A stretch of DNA of 64,000 nt from Adiantum capillus-veneris (GCA_014529385.2 CM043959.1:372001-436000); one strand, 5' to 3'; counted from the stretch's first letter, positions 35,270-45,919 are shown. Made by a program: numbers and translations. Notes: generated by a model not told the origin, from the letters alone.

Positions 35270-35660
35270 ATGATCGTCTACAATAACATGTTTAGTGGAG
35301 TCTATTTATAAATTGCTAAACTCAAATCTTGGCAGAGTTCCCCCGACTCAAAGCAGGGATCTCAAGGCCTTGACCAGCTTGTGAAGGGGCCACCTATACC
35401 AAATTTGCTATGGCAAGAGGTAGCTTGGTACGTGCCTAGCAGAAAATTGTAGGTGAAGCATCAATTATGGTTTAGGCCGGCCTCACGATCATTAGAAATC
35501 TCTAATATGCAGTTACTTGGACAGATTCTCTACCATGCAACCATCTGTAAGATCTCCCAAAGCTTTAAATGCATTGTGGGCAGGGCAAGTATTAACAAAG
35601 AGCAAGCCTCATGATGTTTTTTTTGCAATAGTCCATCACTCAAAAGAATTTCCACCATTG
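35270..35660. other. Intergenic stretch, no gene seen
   Basis: Mixed-composition sequence without open coding region. It contains AAGGCCTTGACCAGCTTGTG and similar unique text; nothing further can be said. Confidence 0.3.
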
Positions 35661-35665
35661 CTCTA

Positions 35666-35668
<3 letters not shown>

Positions 35669-35738
<70 letters not shown>
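35669..35738. repeat. (CT)n microsatellite
   Basis: About 35 CT units. Confidence 0.95.
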
Positions 35739-35739
<1 letters not shown>

Positions 35740-35742
<3 letters not shown>

Positions 35743-36545
35743 GTACAAATGTATTTTAATTGTGTTAAAGTCTCACAATGTATGTAACTTTGACCATGCC
35801 TCAATTTTTATTTGAGTCATTCTCTTTATTCTTGAGTTTTTCTTGGAAATTGGTTAGGTAACTATCGGTTTCGTTTTAGGTCAAGCAAGTGCATAGTTTC
35901 CGTCTATAAGAAGATGTTGATATTATGGTTTAAATGTTCTTAGTGATGCGTTTCAATGCTTAAAGCCAGTAGTGGGAAGATTATAGATAGACTCATGTTA
36001 GTCTATTTTTTGACAAGTGATTTATTGGACTTCAATAGAATAAATTAATGTTTATGGATTTGCATGGAGCAGTTAATAAGAAGCTACTATCTCAATAGTC
36101 GATTCATGCTATGATTTGGCATTTGTTTGAAGGTGTTATGTATGGTCGAGATCTAGCAAGAACACGATTGTAGAGCATACACCACTTTTTTGCTAAAGAA
36201 TAAGTTAGGGTAGAGCCTTAGAGGTGTTGTCAGCCAGAATACTATCCAATGTTCTCTCCTTGGAAACCTTTTATTTATAATGATGACTTTAATATGTTTG
36301 AGGATGTTCATATTCGTGCTCTAGCCAGTAGGCGTCCCCAATGTGTGAGAGTAGAGAGATGCTATACTTTAAGCTGAGTGCCACGGTGTTGGTGAACACA
36401 CTTAAGTGTTATCTTTGTTGATCATGGATTTTCAAATTTTGCTTGAGTTTATGTTCACAAGAGGCGGCAATGTTGGTGTTTTTGTTGGCTCTTGATGCAG
36501 TTACAACTGGCTAGAGAACTCTCTCTCTTTCTCTTTAAATTCATC
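35740..36545. other. Intergenic stretch, no gene seen
   Basis: Mixed sequence between two CT tracts with no supported coding region. It may include decayed retroelement sequence. Confidence 0.3.
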
Positions 36546-36547
36546 GA

Positions 36548-36549
<2 letters not shown>

Positions 36550-36640
<91 letters not shown>
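36550..36640. repeat. (CT)n microsatellite
   Basis: About 45 CT units. Confidence 0.95.
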
Positions 36641-36643
<3 letters not shown>

Positions 36644-36779
36644 ATCCGCTATTGTTTTGGGCATTGATTTATATTGTATAATACCATAAATTTCTAGCCA
36701 TACGCAATTACTTTTTAGATTTGAAAAATCATGTCTGCTTTTATATATCATAGAGTTTCGAGGGATGGGCATAAGAAAG

Positions 36780-37156
36780 ACACTTGGGAATTCATATTGA
36801 ACGGCTGGCTATTGCTAATTTACTGGCCTTGCTCTTCTCTCTTCTTCAGCGAGTAGAATCAATTGCCTTTTTTGCCTCATTCTATACATGCGAGAGTGAA
36901 AGTTAGCAAGCTTGGACACGTGGGCTTTTTTACAACCATGTCTTTCATGAGACTGCTTCGCTGGCATGCCAAAAGGCATTGCATTTGTAAGAACTAGGGA
37001 AACTAGCTTGAAGATCCTCCTCCCAACCTCCCTTTATATAGGCAGGCTCCTAGCCCCTTGCCCTAGACGGATCCCCTATCCACACTGTCTAGCCCGACCC
37101 TTGGCTGTAGTCCATGACCATCCTAGTTCTTAGGTTACATGACCCTTATCCTGACA
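36780..37156 (-). repeat. Remnant minus-strand 3' LTR
   Basis: On the minus strand a purine tract AAGGGGGGAGTAA (37157-37170) is followed by TGTCAGGATAAGGG, the usual start of a plant LTR, and a TATA box TATATAAAGG lies about 115 bases in (37031-37040). The left end is not defined because no second copy is present; 36780 is a guess. Confidence 0.5.
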
Positions 37157-37860
37157 TTACTCCCCCCTTAAAGAAGAGTTTTCATCCTCGAAAACAAAAG
37201 TTGTGATATCTTCGTAAGAAGACTGATGTTTTCTTTGTTGGCATCCCATACGTGATGCAATGAGGAGGTTCAATGAAATCAAGAACAACATCCTGATTTT
37301 CAACATTTTTGTCCGTTTGCAAGCACTTGGGTCTAAATGGTAGCTCCATTTATAACTCACTTGCGTAATGTAAAGGAGTAACCATAACTAAGAGTTGTCC
37401 AAAGGCATAACCAGTTTCCAGATCTTCTGAAGGTACTGGAATAATGCAAGAAAACCTTGGCGCAACTATCCATGAAGTTGAGAGCCAGATTTCCAACTCG
37501 CATGAGTATCTTAAAAATCTTCATAGCTACGAAGAAGCATTAGGAAATTTTGGAGGTCATTTGGAGGGCCATATGAAGGAGAGAGGAAAATAGAGCGCGT
37601 CCAATAAGCAGGAGGGCTATGTTACGTAGGAAAGTACGTGGAAAGACTCAAAAAATAGGAAAATATTCTAAAAACTTTCATGAATCTAGGATTGTGGCAT
37701 CGTAACTTCCTTGCTTTTACCGAGCTGTTAGGTGCTTGTGTGGTCCCACTGCTGATATTCTCTTATGGTCATTAACGTACTGGAGGGTGACCATTAAGCC
37801 CGCACAAGATATTGGAATTCTAAAACACTTTCCCTCCATTATAATGCTTTCAAAGTGAAT
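37157..37860 (-). pseudogene. Remnant 3' coding end of a minus-strand Ty3-like element
   Basis: Minus-strand frame 37157-37360 ends TTFVFEDENSSLRGE then stop, directly before the purine tract, a pattern seen at the end of many Ty3 polyproteins (short acidic FEDE...GE tail). No enzyme motifs remain upstream on this strand, so only the last part of the element survives. Identification is by position and the tail only. Confidence 0.35.
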
Positions 37861-37891
37861 CTCCCTCCACTAAAGCTTTTCTCTGAGAGCT

Positions 37892-39318
37892 ATGGCTTCC
37901 ACGTCTTCTCGCCCAAGAAGCTCTAGGTGTTTATGGTCTCTCACACCAACAACCAACAGCTGCACTTTGCCTAGAAGGCCAAGTAGTAGCATATCCTCAA
38001 TTACAATATCAACTTCAATAAGTGCAGAGAACCAATGGGTTGGACAAAGGATAAAAAAAGGTTCATGGATCGTCATGCAACCAAGAAGACCCAAGAGGTC
38101 TAGTGCTGTCAATGTTTACCGCTCAGCATAGAAGGCCAGAGTGTTGGATTTCAAAGTTGAAATCGGCAAAATATCTGTAAAGGAAGTTCTTGTTTAGCAT
38201 GTGTTTACCCATCCAGACGTGATAGCAAACGGTGGAAATGTGTCATATATACATCAACCATGTTGTAATTGTAAGTATTCTTGACATCTGAACTGCATTT
38301 GATTTGTCATTTCACTTATTGATACTCTCATTATAACTTTTCTTATATATTTTGCAACGTTTATTCCTCTTCTTATGAGCAATGTCTCCATTCTTCACAG
38401 CTCAACTACATTAGATTTGTCATTTTGACTTATTGATACTCTTAGTTTAACTCTTGTTATATATTTTGCAGATGTTTATCCCTCTTCTTATGAGAAATGG
38501 GAGCCTGTGGAGTGCATAATAGTCCTCTTCCTTGTTGTTCATGCCCACATTGGTTCTCTACAGTATTCAGGGAGGAGCAACAAAAGCCTGGCTGATGAAG
38601 GAATATTTTTCTATGACCACTTCTACCAACTCAGCCCAGGGAATAAGAATGGCATGTTGGTGAAACTGCCTCTACCAACCGATTGGAACACTGTGGACTG
38701 GCCAGTTCTCGAGGAAACAATGGTGGAGGCAATGCGAAGTAAGCTCTATAAGGATATACACAGGTCCCTACGTAGCTCTATTCCCACCAAACTGGTTAGA
38801 ATTGCAAACTTTTGTCCTGCTGCACTCTTCATAGAGTTGTTTCATAGCTACAATATACGTGTTATGAAAACTATGTTCATGTGCAAGTCATTTCAACAGT
38901 CATCCTGTGACAAACTTCTTGACAGAGGATGGTATGTAAAGGAAGAGATTGACATACGGTGTGAGGTCGTGCTTGACACTCTAGTTGTCAAATACATGAT
39001 TGCAAGCCAATCACTGTTAGTCTCCTTTTGGTATATGCGATCATAGATGCTCAAAGGTAAGTACATTCCTATGGACCAGGTTTGGAAGATAATCCTGCTG
39101 TGGATGTGCAAGTGATTGATAAAAAGCATGGCCTAATTTTGGTGGTTACAATAAGGGAGCTATGCAGTCTTCTACAGTTGCGGCACGACATAACTGAAGA
39201 GTCAATGGACAGGGACCTTTCAGATTTTTCCTTTTTCCTAGCTGGCCGTAAGCTGATGCGGCTGAGAAAAAAAGATATTTTGTGCAAAGAGTTGGATGGT
39301 CGGGTTGAAATAGTGTGA
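37892..39318 (+). pseudogene. Unrecognised spliced gene, decayed
   Basis: A frame starting MASTSSRPRSSRCLWSLTPT (37892) runs to a stop at 38129, and the same phase continues with KARVLDFKVEIGKISVKEVL and, after another stop, VFTHPDVIANGGNVSYIHQ. It ends at a good donor, GTAAGTATTC (38271). The acceptor TATATTTTGCAG at 38462-38471 rejoins the phase as VYPSSYEKWEPVECII and gives about 180 codons to 39046, including FFYDHFYQLSPGNKNGMLVK and LLDRGWYVKEEIDIRCEVV. A third block at 39082-39318 (VIDKKHGLILVVTIRELC) follows a GTAAGT donor at 39056. I recognise no domain. It is convergent with the H3-Ulp1-FCP1 gene, separated only by a CT tract and the copia-type insertion. Confidence 0.45.
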
Positions 39319-39445
39319 ATGTAACAAAGATTCTTGTGAACCCAAGTGTATACGAATGACTTTCAATACATGAAGTTTTTTGAGCTCATTTGTCAGTTAT
39401 GCTCTGTGAATATAAGTGTTCTTGAAATAAATTTCTTTAGCATGT

Positions 39446-39450
<5 letters not shown>

Positions 39451-39533
<83 letters not shown>
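39451..39533. repeat. (CT)n microsatellite
   Basis: About 41 CT units, between the 3' ends of the convergent genes. Confidence 0.95.
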
Positions 39534-39536
<3 letters not shown>

Positions 39537-39561
39537 GTTAGGCAAGACAAAGACATGATAG

Positions 39562-39566
39562 AAGAG
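39562..39566. repeat. Target-site duplication AAGAG, left copy (copia-type element)
   Basis: AAGAG directly before the 5' LTR; AAGAG directly after the 3' LTR at 43489-43493. Confidence 0.9.
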
Positions 39567-39751
39567 TGTTGGGGTATAGGCGTCTGTGCCTTGCCCGGCC
39601 GCCCAGAGTCTGGGCGCCCACTGACTTGTATACCTTATACATAGCATAAGTGTATAGGGGGCTGCTCACTCTTTGAGTCTCCCCACCCACATCGTGTCTG
39701 TCTTCTTCTCTCTCTCACACTCTCCGTCTTGGTGCTCCCCGATCCCCTTCA
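39567..39751 (+). repeat. 5' LTR of the copia-type element
   Basis: TGTTGGGGTATAGG to CCCCTTCA. It contains a GC-rich palindrome, GGCCGCCCAGAGTCTGGGCG, near 39598. Confidence 0.95.
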
Positions 39752-39752
39752 A

Positions 39753-39770
39753 TTGGTATTAGAGCTATGG
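39753..39770 (+). other. Primer-binding site of the copia-type element
   Basis: TTGGTATTAGAGCTATGG starts one base after the LTR and matches the initiator-Met-tRNA complement TGGTATCAGAGC with one change. Confidence 0.85.
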
Positions 39771-41394
39771 TGACCACGGAGAGCACGACGGCTTTGAGAG
39801 CTTCGAGGCGATAGCTCGCTCGCTCTCGACGGTAGAGAGATTAAGAAAGCTTGGAAGCTTTGTGAGAATGCAATGGGAGCTTGTGAGCTCAGTTGAGAGT
39901 GATGTATGCTCTTGTGGAAGCTCAGAACGGAGTGTGGAAGATTGTGTGTAAGTGAAGGTGCTGCCCTAAAACTGTGTGCTCAGCAGCACTGTTTTCATAT
40001 TCGTTTTTCTCCTTGTAGAATGCAGATCTAAGAATTCTGTCCTGAGTGACCATTCATTTTGACGTGGCCTACAACTTTGCAGAAGAAACTTTTTGCAAAT
40101 TCCTCACCGTTTTGCTAATATTCAGCTCAGACTGACTGTATACAGAAATTCCAGATTTTCTGTTGTCGCATTGTGTGCGAGTTTGATGCACTTTTGGAAG
40201 CACGGGAGATGCTTGAAGTTGAGTGCATAAATTCTGAGCTGAAGATGCAATTGCAGCTTGTGTTAAGCTTGTGGTTTGAGGGTTTTTTGGTAGACTTGGG
40301 CAACGAAGTACGGAGGCGTTTGCACACCATCGAGGCGGTCTCTTGAGAGACGCAGTTTTTTGGAGCACACAGGTGGAGCTTCTTTCACTGGTTTTCACAG
40401 AATACTTTGGCAGTGATTTTGTGCTTGGATTCATGGTCTTTGCGGATGGTCTGCATATGGTTATGGCACATGGTTGATGCCCATTATACATGCATTTTGG
40501 CGAGCATTTTCAAGTGCCGGTGAGCTCTCTTGAGAGCATTGTTTTCACATTGAATAAGTTTCCAGATTGCAAATATTTTGGCGCTTGCTTATGCGCGGTC
40601 ACTCCGTTGATGTACGTGGAGTGCGGATTGCCATTGTATGTGAAAATGTGGAGCCATTTTAGCATTTCTACTCATTGGCATTGAGTAGTGTTATGGTTTA
40701 TGGTAGAGATTGTACTTGAGTTTTTTGCTCAGTTTTCAGGGAAAATTCTGTTTGATTTTTCCCAGATTCTCGCCATAGTTTGTGATCGAGTGTTTACTCT
40801 CACTTTGACAGGTTTTGTCAGTTTGGACACAGTTTTGTGTTTTTGTATCCACTCTCGCAAGAGTGAGGAGTTGTGTATCTTTCTTTGCTTGAGACAATGG
40901 TTTGCTCTTAGGTGGGAGAGTCTTGTGATCTCGAGCATTGTTTGCCATAGTTTTGCAGAGCTTATGCATGTATATTGAGTGTAGTTTGATGCGCATTGAT
41001 TGCTCATTGTATTGAGCTTGCAGGACAATGGCTATTTTGTGTTGATAGCCATTGTGCGTCGAAACTCTGGCGAAATTTTCCTAGGAGTTTTATGCGTATC
41101 ATTTATGCGATCTAGGTAGAGATTGCAGGTTGCACTCAGCATTTGCGTGCGGTGTTCTCTGCAGGTGGGAGATTTGTGCGTGTGTATGCATCGATACCGC
41201 ACAGTGTGGGCTTGGTGATTAGCTCACAGATTGCAGTGTGATACTAGAGCATGCGAGGCTTGTATTGACATTGCGGGAGCTCTATTTTGGAGTGTGTCTC
41301 ACAGGATTTACATTGTGTTTCTGGACATATTTGTAGACAGTTTCCAGGTGTTGTTGGTGAGGTGGTTTTGCTATCTAGCTTGCTACTTGTGCTC
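39771..41394 (+). other. Long leader of the copia-type element
   Basis: About 1.6 kb between primer-binding site and gag start without convincing coding sequence. It is G/T-rich on the plus strand and includes repeated GAGCTT/GAGAGC and TTTGCAG-like words. Its length is unusual for a small copia element. Confidence 0.6.
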
Positions 41395-42351
41395 ATGGCA
41401 GAGACAGGTGATCGATCAGATTGTGACCTCTCACAGATGCGCGTGTTTGATGGGTCAGACTTTGCGGCATGGAGAGAGTGTATGATTGATGCATTGACAC
41501 AGCAAGGGTTGCATGGACCATTGAGTGGTGATGCAGGTAGACCTTCATGCTTGTCTGACGATCAGTGGCAGGAGCTAGAGGAGATGGCACTATCTACACT
41601 CTCTTTGCACCTTGCGGAATCTGTATATGCTCTTGTTATGTATGAGACTACTTCGAGAGCACTTTGGCGCAAATTACATGATATGTATGATAGATCTGAG
41701 TCATCAAGGACTCGTGTGAGACATGTACATTCACGAGTACGCCGACAGGTGATATGTTGGTATTGTGGTCATTCTGGACACGTTAGACGGCGTTGTTTTT
41801 GTCGTATGCGACATCGTAGGAGACATGGCAGTCTCAGAGATGTATGTAGTGATGCCATGGACTCAGTTGCTTTGACAGTTCAGGCACATGTAGTGTCGGA
41901 GTATACTAGTGACGGGGATGTCACTTTTACCTCAAGCTATGCACGAGATGCTATACATGCGGATAGTGCACTCCCTTCGCAGTGGTTGCTAGACGCAGAT
42001 GCTATGTTTCATGTCACGCCGCATCGTGAATGGTTTTGTAGCTATTCTAGCGGGATGCTTGGCAGTGTACGTTTGACCGATGGATCGGTGCATGCGATAG
42101 CAGGTGCAGGAGATGTGAGACTGTCATTACCGAGTGGTGCATCTTACTTGTTACGACATGTGCACTATGTACCAGATTTGACAGTGAGTTTGATCTCGAT
42201 TGGTCAGCTTAGAGATTGTGATTGTCAGATTTCGCTACGAGAGCGAGATTTTGTGATGCATTTGGGTTCGCTAGTGATTGCGAGAGGTGCCAGGAGTGGT
42301 ACAGGTTACCATTGCATGTGGATCACGGGAGAGAAGGTGTTGTCTCTGTGA
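41395..42351 (+). CDS. Copia-type gag with protease-like end
   Basis: I place the start at 41395 (ATGGCAGAGACAGG), giving MAETGDRSDCDLSQMRVFDG; the open frame extends further upstream but that part has no gag similarity. Features in order: the gag opening VFDGSDFAAWRECMIDALTQ, LHLAESVYALVMYETTSRAL, a CCHC zinc knuckle CWYCGHSGHVRRRC (residues about 121-134), and a protease-like segment WLLDADAMFHVTPHREWF followed by LRHVHYVPDLTVSLISIGQL. In the last, the usual D-T/S-G-A of copia protease is D-A-D-A, so it should be inactive. About 319 codons from this start. The frame is open, unusual for a dead element. Confidence 0.8.
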   Translation: MAETGDRSDCDLSQMRVFDGSDFAAWRECMIDALTQQGLHGPLSGDAGRPSCLSDDQWQELEEMALSTLSLHLAESVYALVMYETTSRALWRKLHDMYDRSESSRTRVRHVHSRVRRQVICWYCGHSGHVRRRCFCRMRHRRRHGSLRDVCSDAMDSVALTVQAHVVSEYTSDGDVTFTSSYARDAIHADSALPSQWLLDADAMFHVTPHREWFCSYSSGMLGSVRLTDGSVHAIAGAGDVRLSLPSGASYLLRHVHYVPDLTVSLISIGQLRDCDCQISLRERDFVMHLGSLVIARGARSGTGYHCMWITGEKVLSL

Positions 42352-43223
42352 TCACGCAGCCAGGTAGAGAGCGAGAGAGCAGGCGAGTCTCTTTTGCTTG
42401 TGGGTTGCAGGATGCTTTGCATGGAGTGCAGAGTAGTGAGCTCGTTGTGCACACAGTTGAGGCACGACTTGAGCAGTCACACAGAGAGGTGACAGAGTCA
42501 GACATGCATGCTTTGCTAGTGACTGAGCAAAGCAGAGAGTCAGTTGTGCGAGATACTTCTATGCAGGATAGACAGGTAGAGCGGTCTTGCTCTAGTGAGT
42601 CACGACAGGAGGACGTTGTGCAAGAGTCTATGCATACGGAGTTAGAGCATGAGAGCTCTAGTGAGTCACAACAGATTGAGTGGTCATGTTTGCAGTGGAT
42701 GATTGCAGAGGAGGCTGAGATGTCAGCGATTATGAAGTCATTCCTTTCTATGCTTGACAGTGAGCATGGGGATATAGTTGTGCAGGATATGTCTTCCAGC
42801 AGACACCTAGAGCAGCTAGTTTGCTCTGAGGTTGCACGACAGGTTGATGCGTCTTTTGCGGACAGTCAGGAGATGCATGTGGCTGACATGCCTTGTCAGT
42901 CAAAGATGCCTATTGCCAGGGATATATATGTTGATGCATGCTCCGTAGAGCTAGCAGGGCCCGCTAGCATTGCATCGGCATTCGGTGGTCTCATGTATGA
43001 GATGTTGATCTTGAGACCGGATATCGCAGCTGCAGTGGGAGCATTTGCAGTTGGGGTTGTCAGTCATTTGTTGACTGATGATGGCATAGTGCACGAGAGA
43101 GATATGCAGGTATTGCGTACATACTTGCAGTATGTGTGCGGTACGTCTGGTGGTGTATGGACTTACACGGGAGCAGGACAGCCGGATGCACACGATCACA
43201 GCCAGTCAGTGGGCATCGGTTGA
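42222..43223 (+). CDS. Open frame ending in a copia RT C-terminal remnant
   Basis: A 333-codon frame overlaps the end of gag in another phase. Its middle is rich in Ser, Glu, Gln and Val (SRESVVRDTSMQDRQVERSC; SSSESQQIEWSCLQWMI) and matches no family I know. Its end, FGGLMYEMLILRPDIAAAVG then QVLRTYLQYVCGTSGGVWTY, corresponds to the segment near the end of copia RT (G-L-M-Y ... R-P-D-I ... L-R-Y-L-x-G-T-x-G). Integrase and the RT active site are absent. Whether the frame is translated, perhaps by frameshifting from gag, is unknown. Confidence 0.65.
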   Translation: MSDFATRARFCDAFGFASDCERCQEWYRLPLHVDHGREGVVSVITQPGRERESRRVSFACGLQDALHGVQSSELVVHTVEARLEQSHREVTESDMHALLVTEQSRESVVRDTSMQDRQVERSCSSESRQEDVVQESMHTELEHESSSESQQIEWSCLQWMIAEEAEMSAIMKSFLSMLDSEHGDIVVQDMSSSRHLEQLVCSEVARQVDASFADSQEMHVADMPCQSKMPIARDIYVDACSVELAGPASIASAFGGLMYEMLILRPDIAAAVGAFAVGVVSHLLTDDGIVHERDMQVLRTYLQYVCGTSGGVWTYTGAGQPDAHDHSQSVGIG

Positions 43224-43290
43224 GAGCGGTTTTCTCTCACCTTTTGTAGTCTTTAGACTAGGTTCCCTTGCTTAAAGGCACAGTCGCCTT

Positions 43291-43301
43291 AAAGTAGGAG
43301 G
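43291..43301 (+). other. Polypurine tract of the copia-type element
   Basis: AAAGTAGGAGG ends one base before the 3' LTR start at 43303. Confidence 0.8.
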
Positions 43302-43302
43302 T

Positions 43303-43488
43303 TGTTGGGGTATAGGCGTCTGTGCCTTGCCCGGCCGCCCAGAGTCTGGGCGCCCACTGACTTGTATACCTTATACATAGCATAAGTGTATAGGGGGCTG
43401 CTCACTCTTTGAGTCTCCCCACCCACATCGTGTATGTCTCCTTCTATCTCTCTCACTCTCCGTCTGTGGTGCTCCCCGATCCCCTTCA
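43303..43488 (+). repeat. 3' LTR of the copia-type element
   Basis: Matches the 5' LTR, with a handful of differences in the last 45 bases, and ends CCCCTTCA before the duplicated AAGAG. Confidence 0.95.
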
Positions 43489-43520
43489 AAGAGTCATCTT
43501 AATTCATTAGAAAGTACAAA

Positions 43521-44057
43521 CTAGTCCGTGAACAATCGACTGAGATACAATTTCTGTAAGTATGGAGTCAAAATGTCTTCAAGGTAAAAATCAAAGGAAT
43601 GCCCCTCGAAAGAAGGTGGTGAGATATTTGTTCCTGGTGGATTTAGTTCTCCCTTTTCAGGAGTATCATCAATCAGTAGTGTATTATTTGCATCAAAGGG
43701 TACATCGATTTGGCTAAATGGTTTGTACAAAAGAGGTAAATGTGGTTTTTTAGGGTGGTAGGGGCCCTCGACGGTAACACATTTTCTTTGATCATACAAA
43801 AAGGCAAAATCTGACGTGTGAGCGCCACATACACCGCAAACTATTGTAACTAGTGGCGACAAGTTTTGCCTTTGCATTGAAGACCATACGGCAGCTCTGA
43901 AGCGCGGAAGAAGAAACTGAATAAATTATTTTGTTCCTGGACGAACCACGACTCGACAAGTTCCCATCCGAAATGTTTGTAAATCCTCGAAGGGCTCTGT
44001 GTCACCCAGAGGCACGCGCATCAGCAGCAATCCATTGAGGTCCAAGATAATCAACCT
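43521..44057 (-). other. FCP1/SCP-like HAD phosphatase domain
   Basis: The exon starts RLIILDLNGLLLMRV (motif I, D-x-N in place of the usual D-x-D), then RVVVRPGTK, an in-frame TAA, FIQFLLPRFRAAVWSSMQRQ (motif II region), FAFLYDQRKC, PHLPLLYKPFSQI (Lys) and NTLLIDDTPEK (motif III DD), then LNPPGTNISPP. Order and spacing fit the FCP1 homology domain, whose members act on phosphoserine in proteins such as RNA polymerase II tails. Asn in motif I suggests weak or no catalysis, although plant paralogs with DLNG exist. Confidence 0.75.
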
Positions 44058-44129
44058 CTGTAAAAGTTGACAAGTACATATAAGTAGTTAGAAGCTGAAC
44101 ATATTTTTCCATACTTGAATAGACATTAC

Positions 44130-44827
44130 ATGAACAACCGTATCTACAGGTAGCAAGGGTCTATACTGGGTCTCTATAGTGTTGTTGTCGTTGTTGCTAT
44201 CCTCTGCTTTAGCTTCATCATTCACATCTTCATAGTCATCATTCACATCTTCATCAAGGGTCTCCCCCATGGCTCTTTCTGCCTCATTCAGGGTTTCCTC
44301 CAAGGTCTTTTCCTCTTCCTCTGTTGGCCGGCTTGCATCATCCATAACCTTGTGCTCATCCGTATGCTTGCTTTCCTCATCCATCCTTGCCTCATCCATA
44401 TCAATTTGCTCATCCCTAGGCCTGCTTTGCTCATCCATATCCTTTTGCTCATCCGTAGGCCTGCTTTCCTCATCTAGGGATTCATCCATAGGCTCTTTTG
44501 GCTCCTCCACTGTCTTACTTGGCTCTTTCATTGTCGCTTCCGTAAGCCCCTCTGGTTGTACACTAGCACCTTCCATATGCTCATTTGACCTTTCTTCATC
44601 CTCGGCTCTTTCATCTTCAGCTGATATGACCCCTTGGCCCGTTGTGATTCCACTGTATTTGATGCAGGGGTTTGTCGTGGTGGCACGTCATGTATTGTCA
44701 TATCAATTGTGCGGTCTTCCAAGCCGCTATCTTCAGGTTCTCTGGGGCTCGACATAGTAAGAAGGTGTTGTATTAGACTTACCCGGTATCTTTGCAAATA
44801 ATCATATGTGTAGTTTTTTAAAGCACT
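44130..44827 (-). other. Acidic repetitive linker
   Basis: Contains repeated units of the kind MDEESRPTDEQKDMDEQ, with about five decayed copies, followed by EEEEKTLEETLNEAERAMGE. Before it lies MSSPREPEDSGLEDRTIDM in a different phase, so a frameshift or unseen intron lies near 44600-44640. Low-complexity acidic linkers are frequent in chromatin proteins, but no function can be assigned. Confidence 0.55.
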
Positions 44828-44908
44828 CTGCAAAATTGAAAGACCATATGGTGAGAAGTCTTGTATAAAGAAAACCAAAACTAATTGAATGCAATGCCAA
44901 ATGGTTAC

Positions 44909-45441
44909 CTTAGTCATGAAAGGTTTTAATGCAAAGTAGCTTTGCAGGACATATTCTGCATGGAGAAGACATCTCCAGCCGCAAGAATTTCCATCGGTTT
45001 GATTTGGGACAAGTACATCTTTGATTGGGGCCTTGTATAGTTCATACCTTCCACGTAGCTTTCCATAAGCAAGCAACAACCTCTTTATACAACTGCACAA
45101 AGCAGTATCAAGATGTTAGCTTGAGGCTTCAAATATACATGGATATCTATAAGAAACACTTTCTGATACATAACACTTACAGCCTAATTTCAGGGTGGGT
45201 TCCTTTTATTGAATTGAACACCCACACTGCTGGTTGGTCAACATCAAGGCATATGAGACTCCAGTGATGGTTGTTCTCATATGGAAAGATGATGACAGTT
45301 ACTTCCAGCATAGCACAATGGAGAAACCAACTTTCAAAGGTGCCAGATGGACTGTTCTTCTGTCTAATAATCACTGACATTTGTGGATCAAGAAGAAACA
45401 CCTCCGTGTGGGTGTGCGTTGGAAGTTGACTTTTGATCAAG
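44909..45441 (-). other. C48 (Ulp1-type) protease domain in two exons
   Basis: The first exon gives FLLDPQMSVIIRQ, then VTVIIFPYENNHHWSLICLD and QPAVWVFNSI. The second gives VLVPNQTDGNSCGWRCLLHA. The His, Gln (six residues before Cys) and Cys of the C48 tetrad are present; the Asp 17 residues after His is Asn (AAT, one base from GAT). C48 enzymes process SUMO or related modifiers; related domains also occur in plant DNA transposons. Confidence 0.75.
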
Positions 45442-45919
45442 CTACAGAGAGTATACCTGAGTTAGTACACCTATGATCTGAGTTTTCAAAGTTAGCAAGA
45501 TAATAAGACTTACTTAGGACAAGCATAGATAATTGTGTTTGAGATCTGAGCATCTGGATTCATCAATAAATTAATGTCCACTTTCTCCAGCGCCAGCTTT
45601 CTGGATCCATCTATAAATGGTATCTCTGCAAGCAAGCCATCCTTCATTGAAAGTAGAGCTTCTTTATTGCTTGCCTCTATGGACAGGGTCACATTGAATT
45701 CTGTCTGCCTTTGGGACTCCACTGCTACTTTTGCTTTCTCCTTAAGCTCTGCTTCCCTCATGTCCTCTGTTTGGCGAGCAACCGTCTCTGTCCTTGCCCT
45801 TGTATTCACATCATGTGTGACATCTACAACTGTGAGTTGTGGCAATAGCTCAGGGGGATATAGCAAAATTTCCCTCATTTTCTTATCCCTATAGACATTG
45901 GGGACCAGCAGTTTGTCAT

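Larger units (their letters stand above)
39567..43488 (+). mobile_element. Short, non-autonomous copia-type LTR element
   Basis: LTRs of 185 and 186 bp begin TGTTGGGGTATAGG and end GATCCCCTTCA. A primer-binding site, a polypurine tract and a 5-bp duplication are all present. The interior codes for gag, a protease-like segment and a stretch ending in sequence like the last part of copia reverse transcriptase; integrase and most of RT are absent. The element could move only with enzymes from another copy. The LTRs are identical over about the first 150 bp and differ at a few positions near the end, so insertion is fairly recent. Confidence 0.9.

Noticed and set aside
43289-43489. Minus-strand frame over the 3' LTR
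   Set aside because: Lies in the LTR and recurs in the 5' LTR; no coding evidence.
44269-44757. Plus-strand Ser-rich frame of 162 codons
   Set aside because: Antisense of the acidic repeat linker; Ser/Leu richness is a consequence of reversing GAT/GAG/GAA codons.
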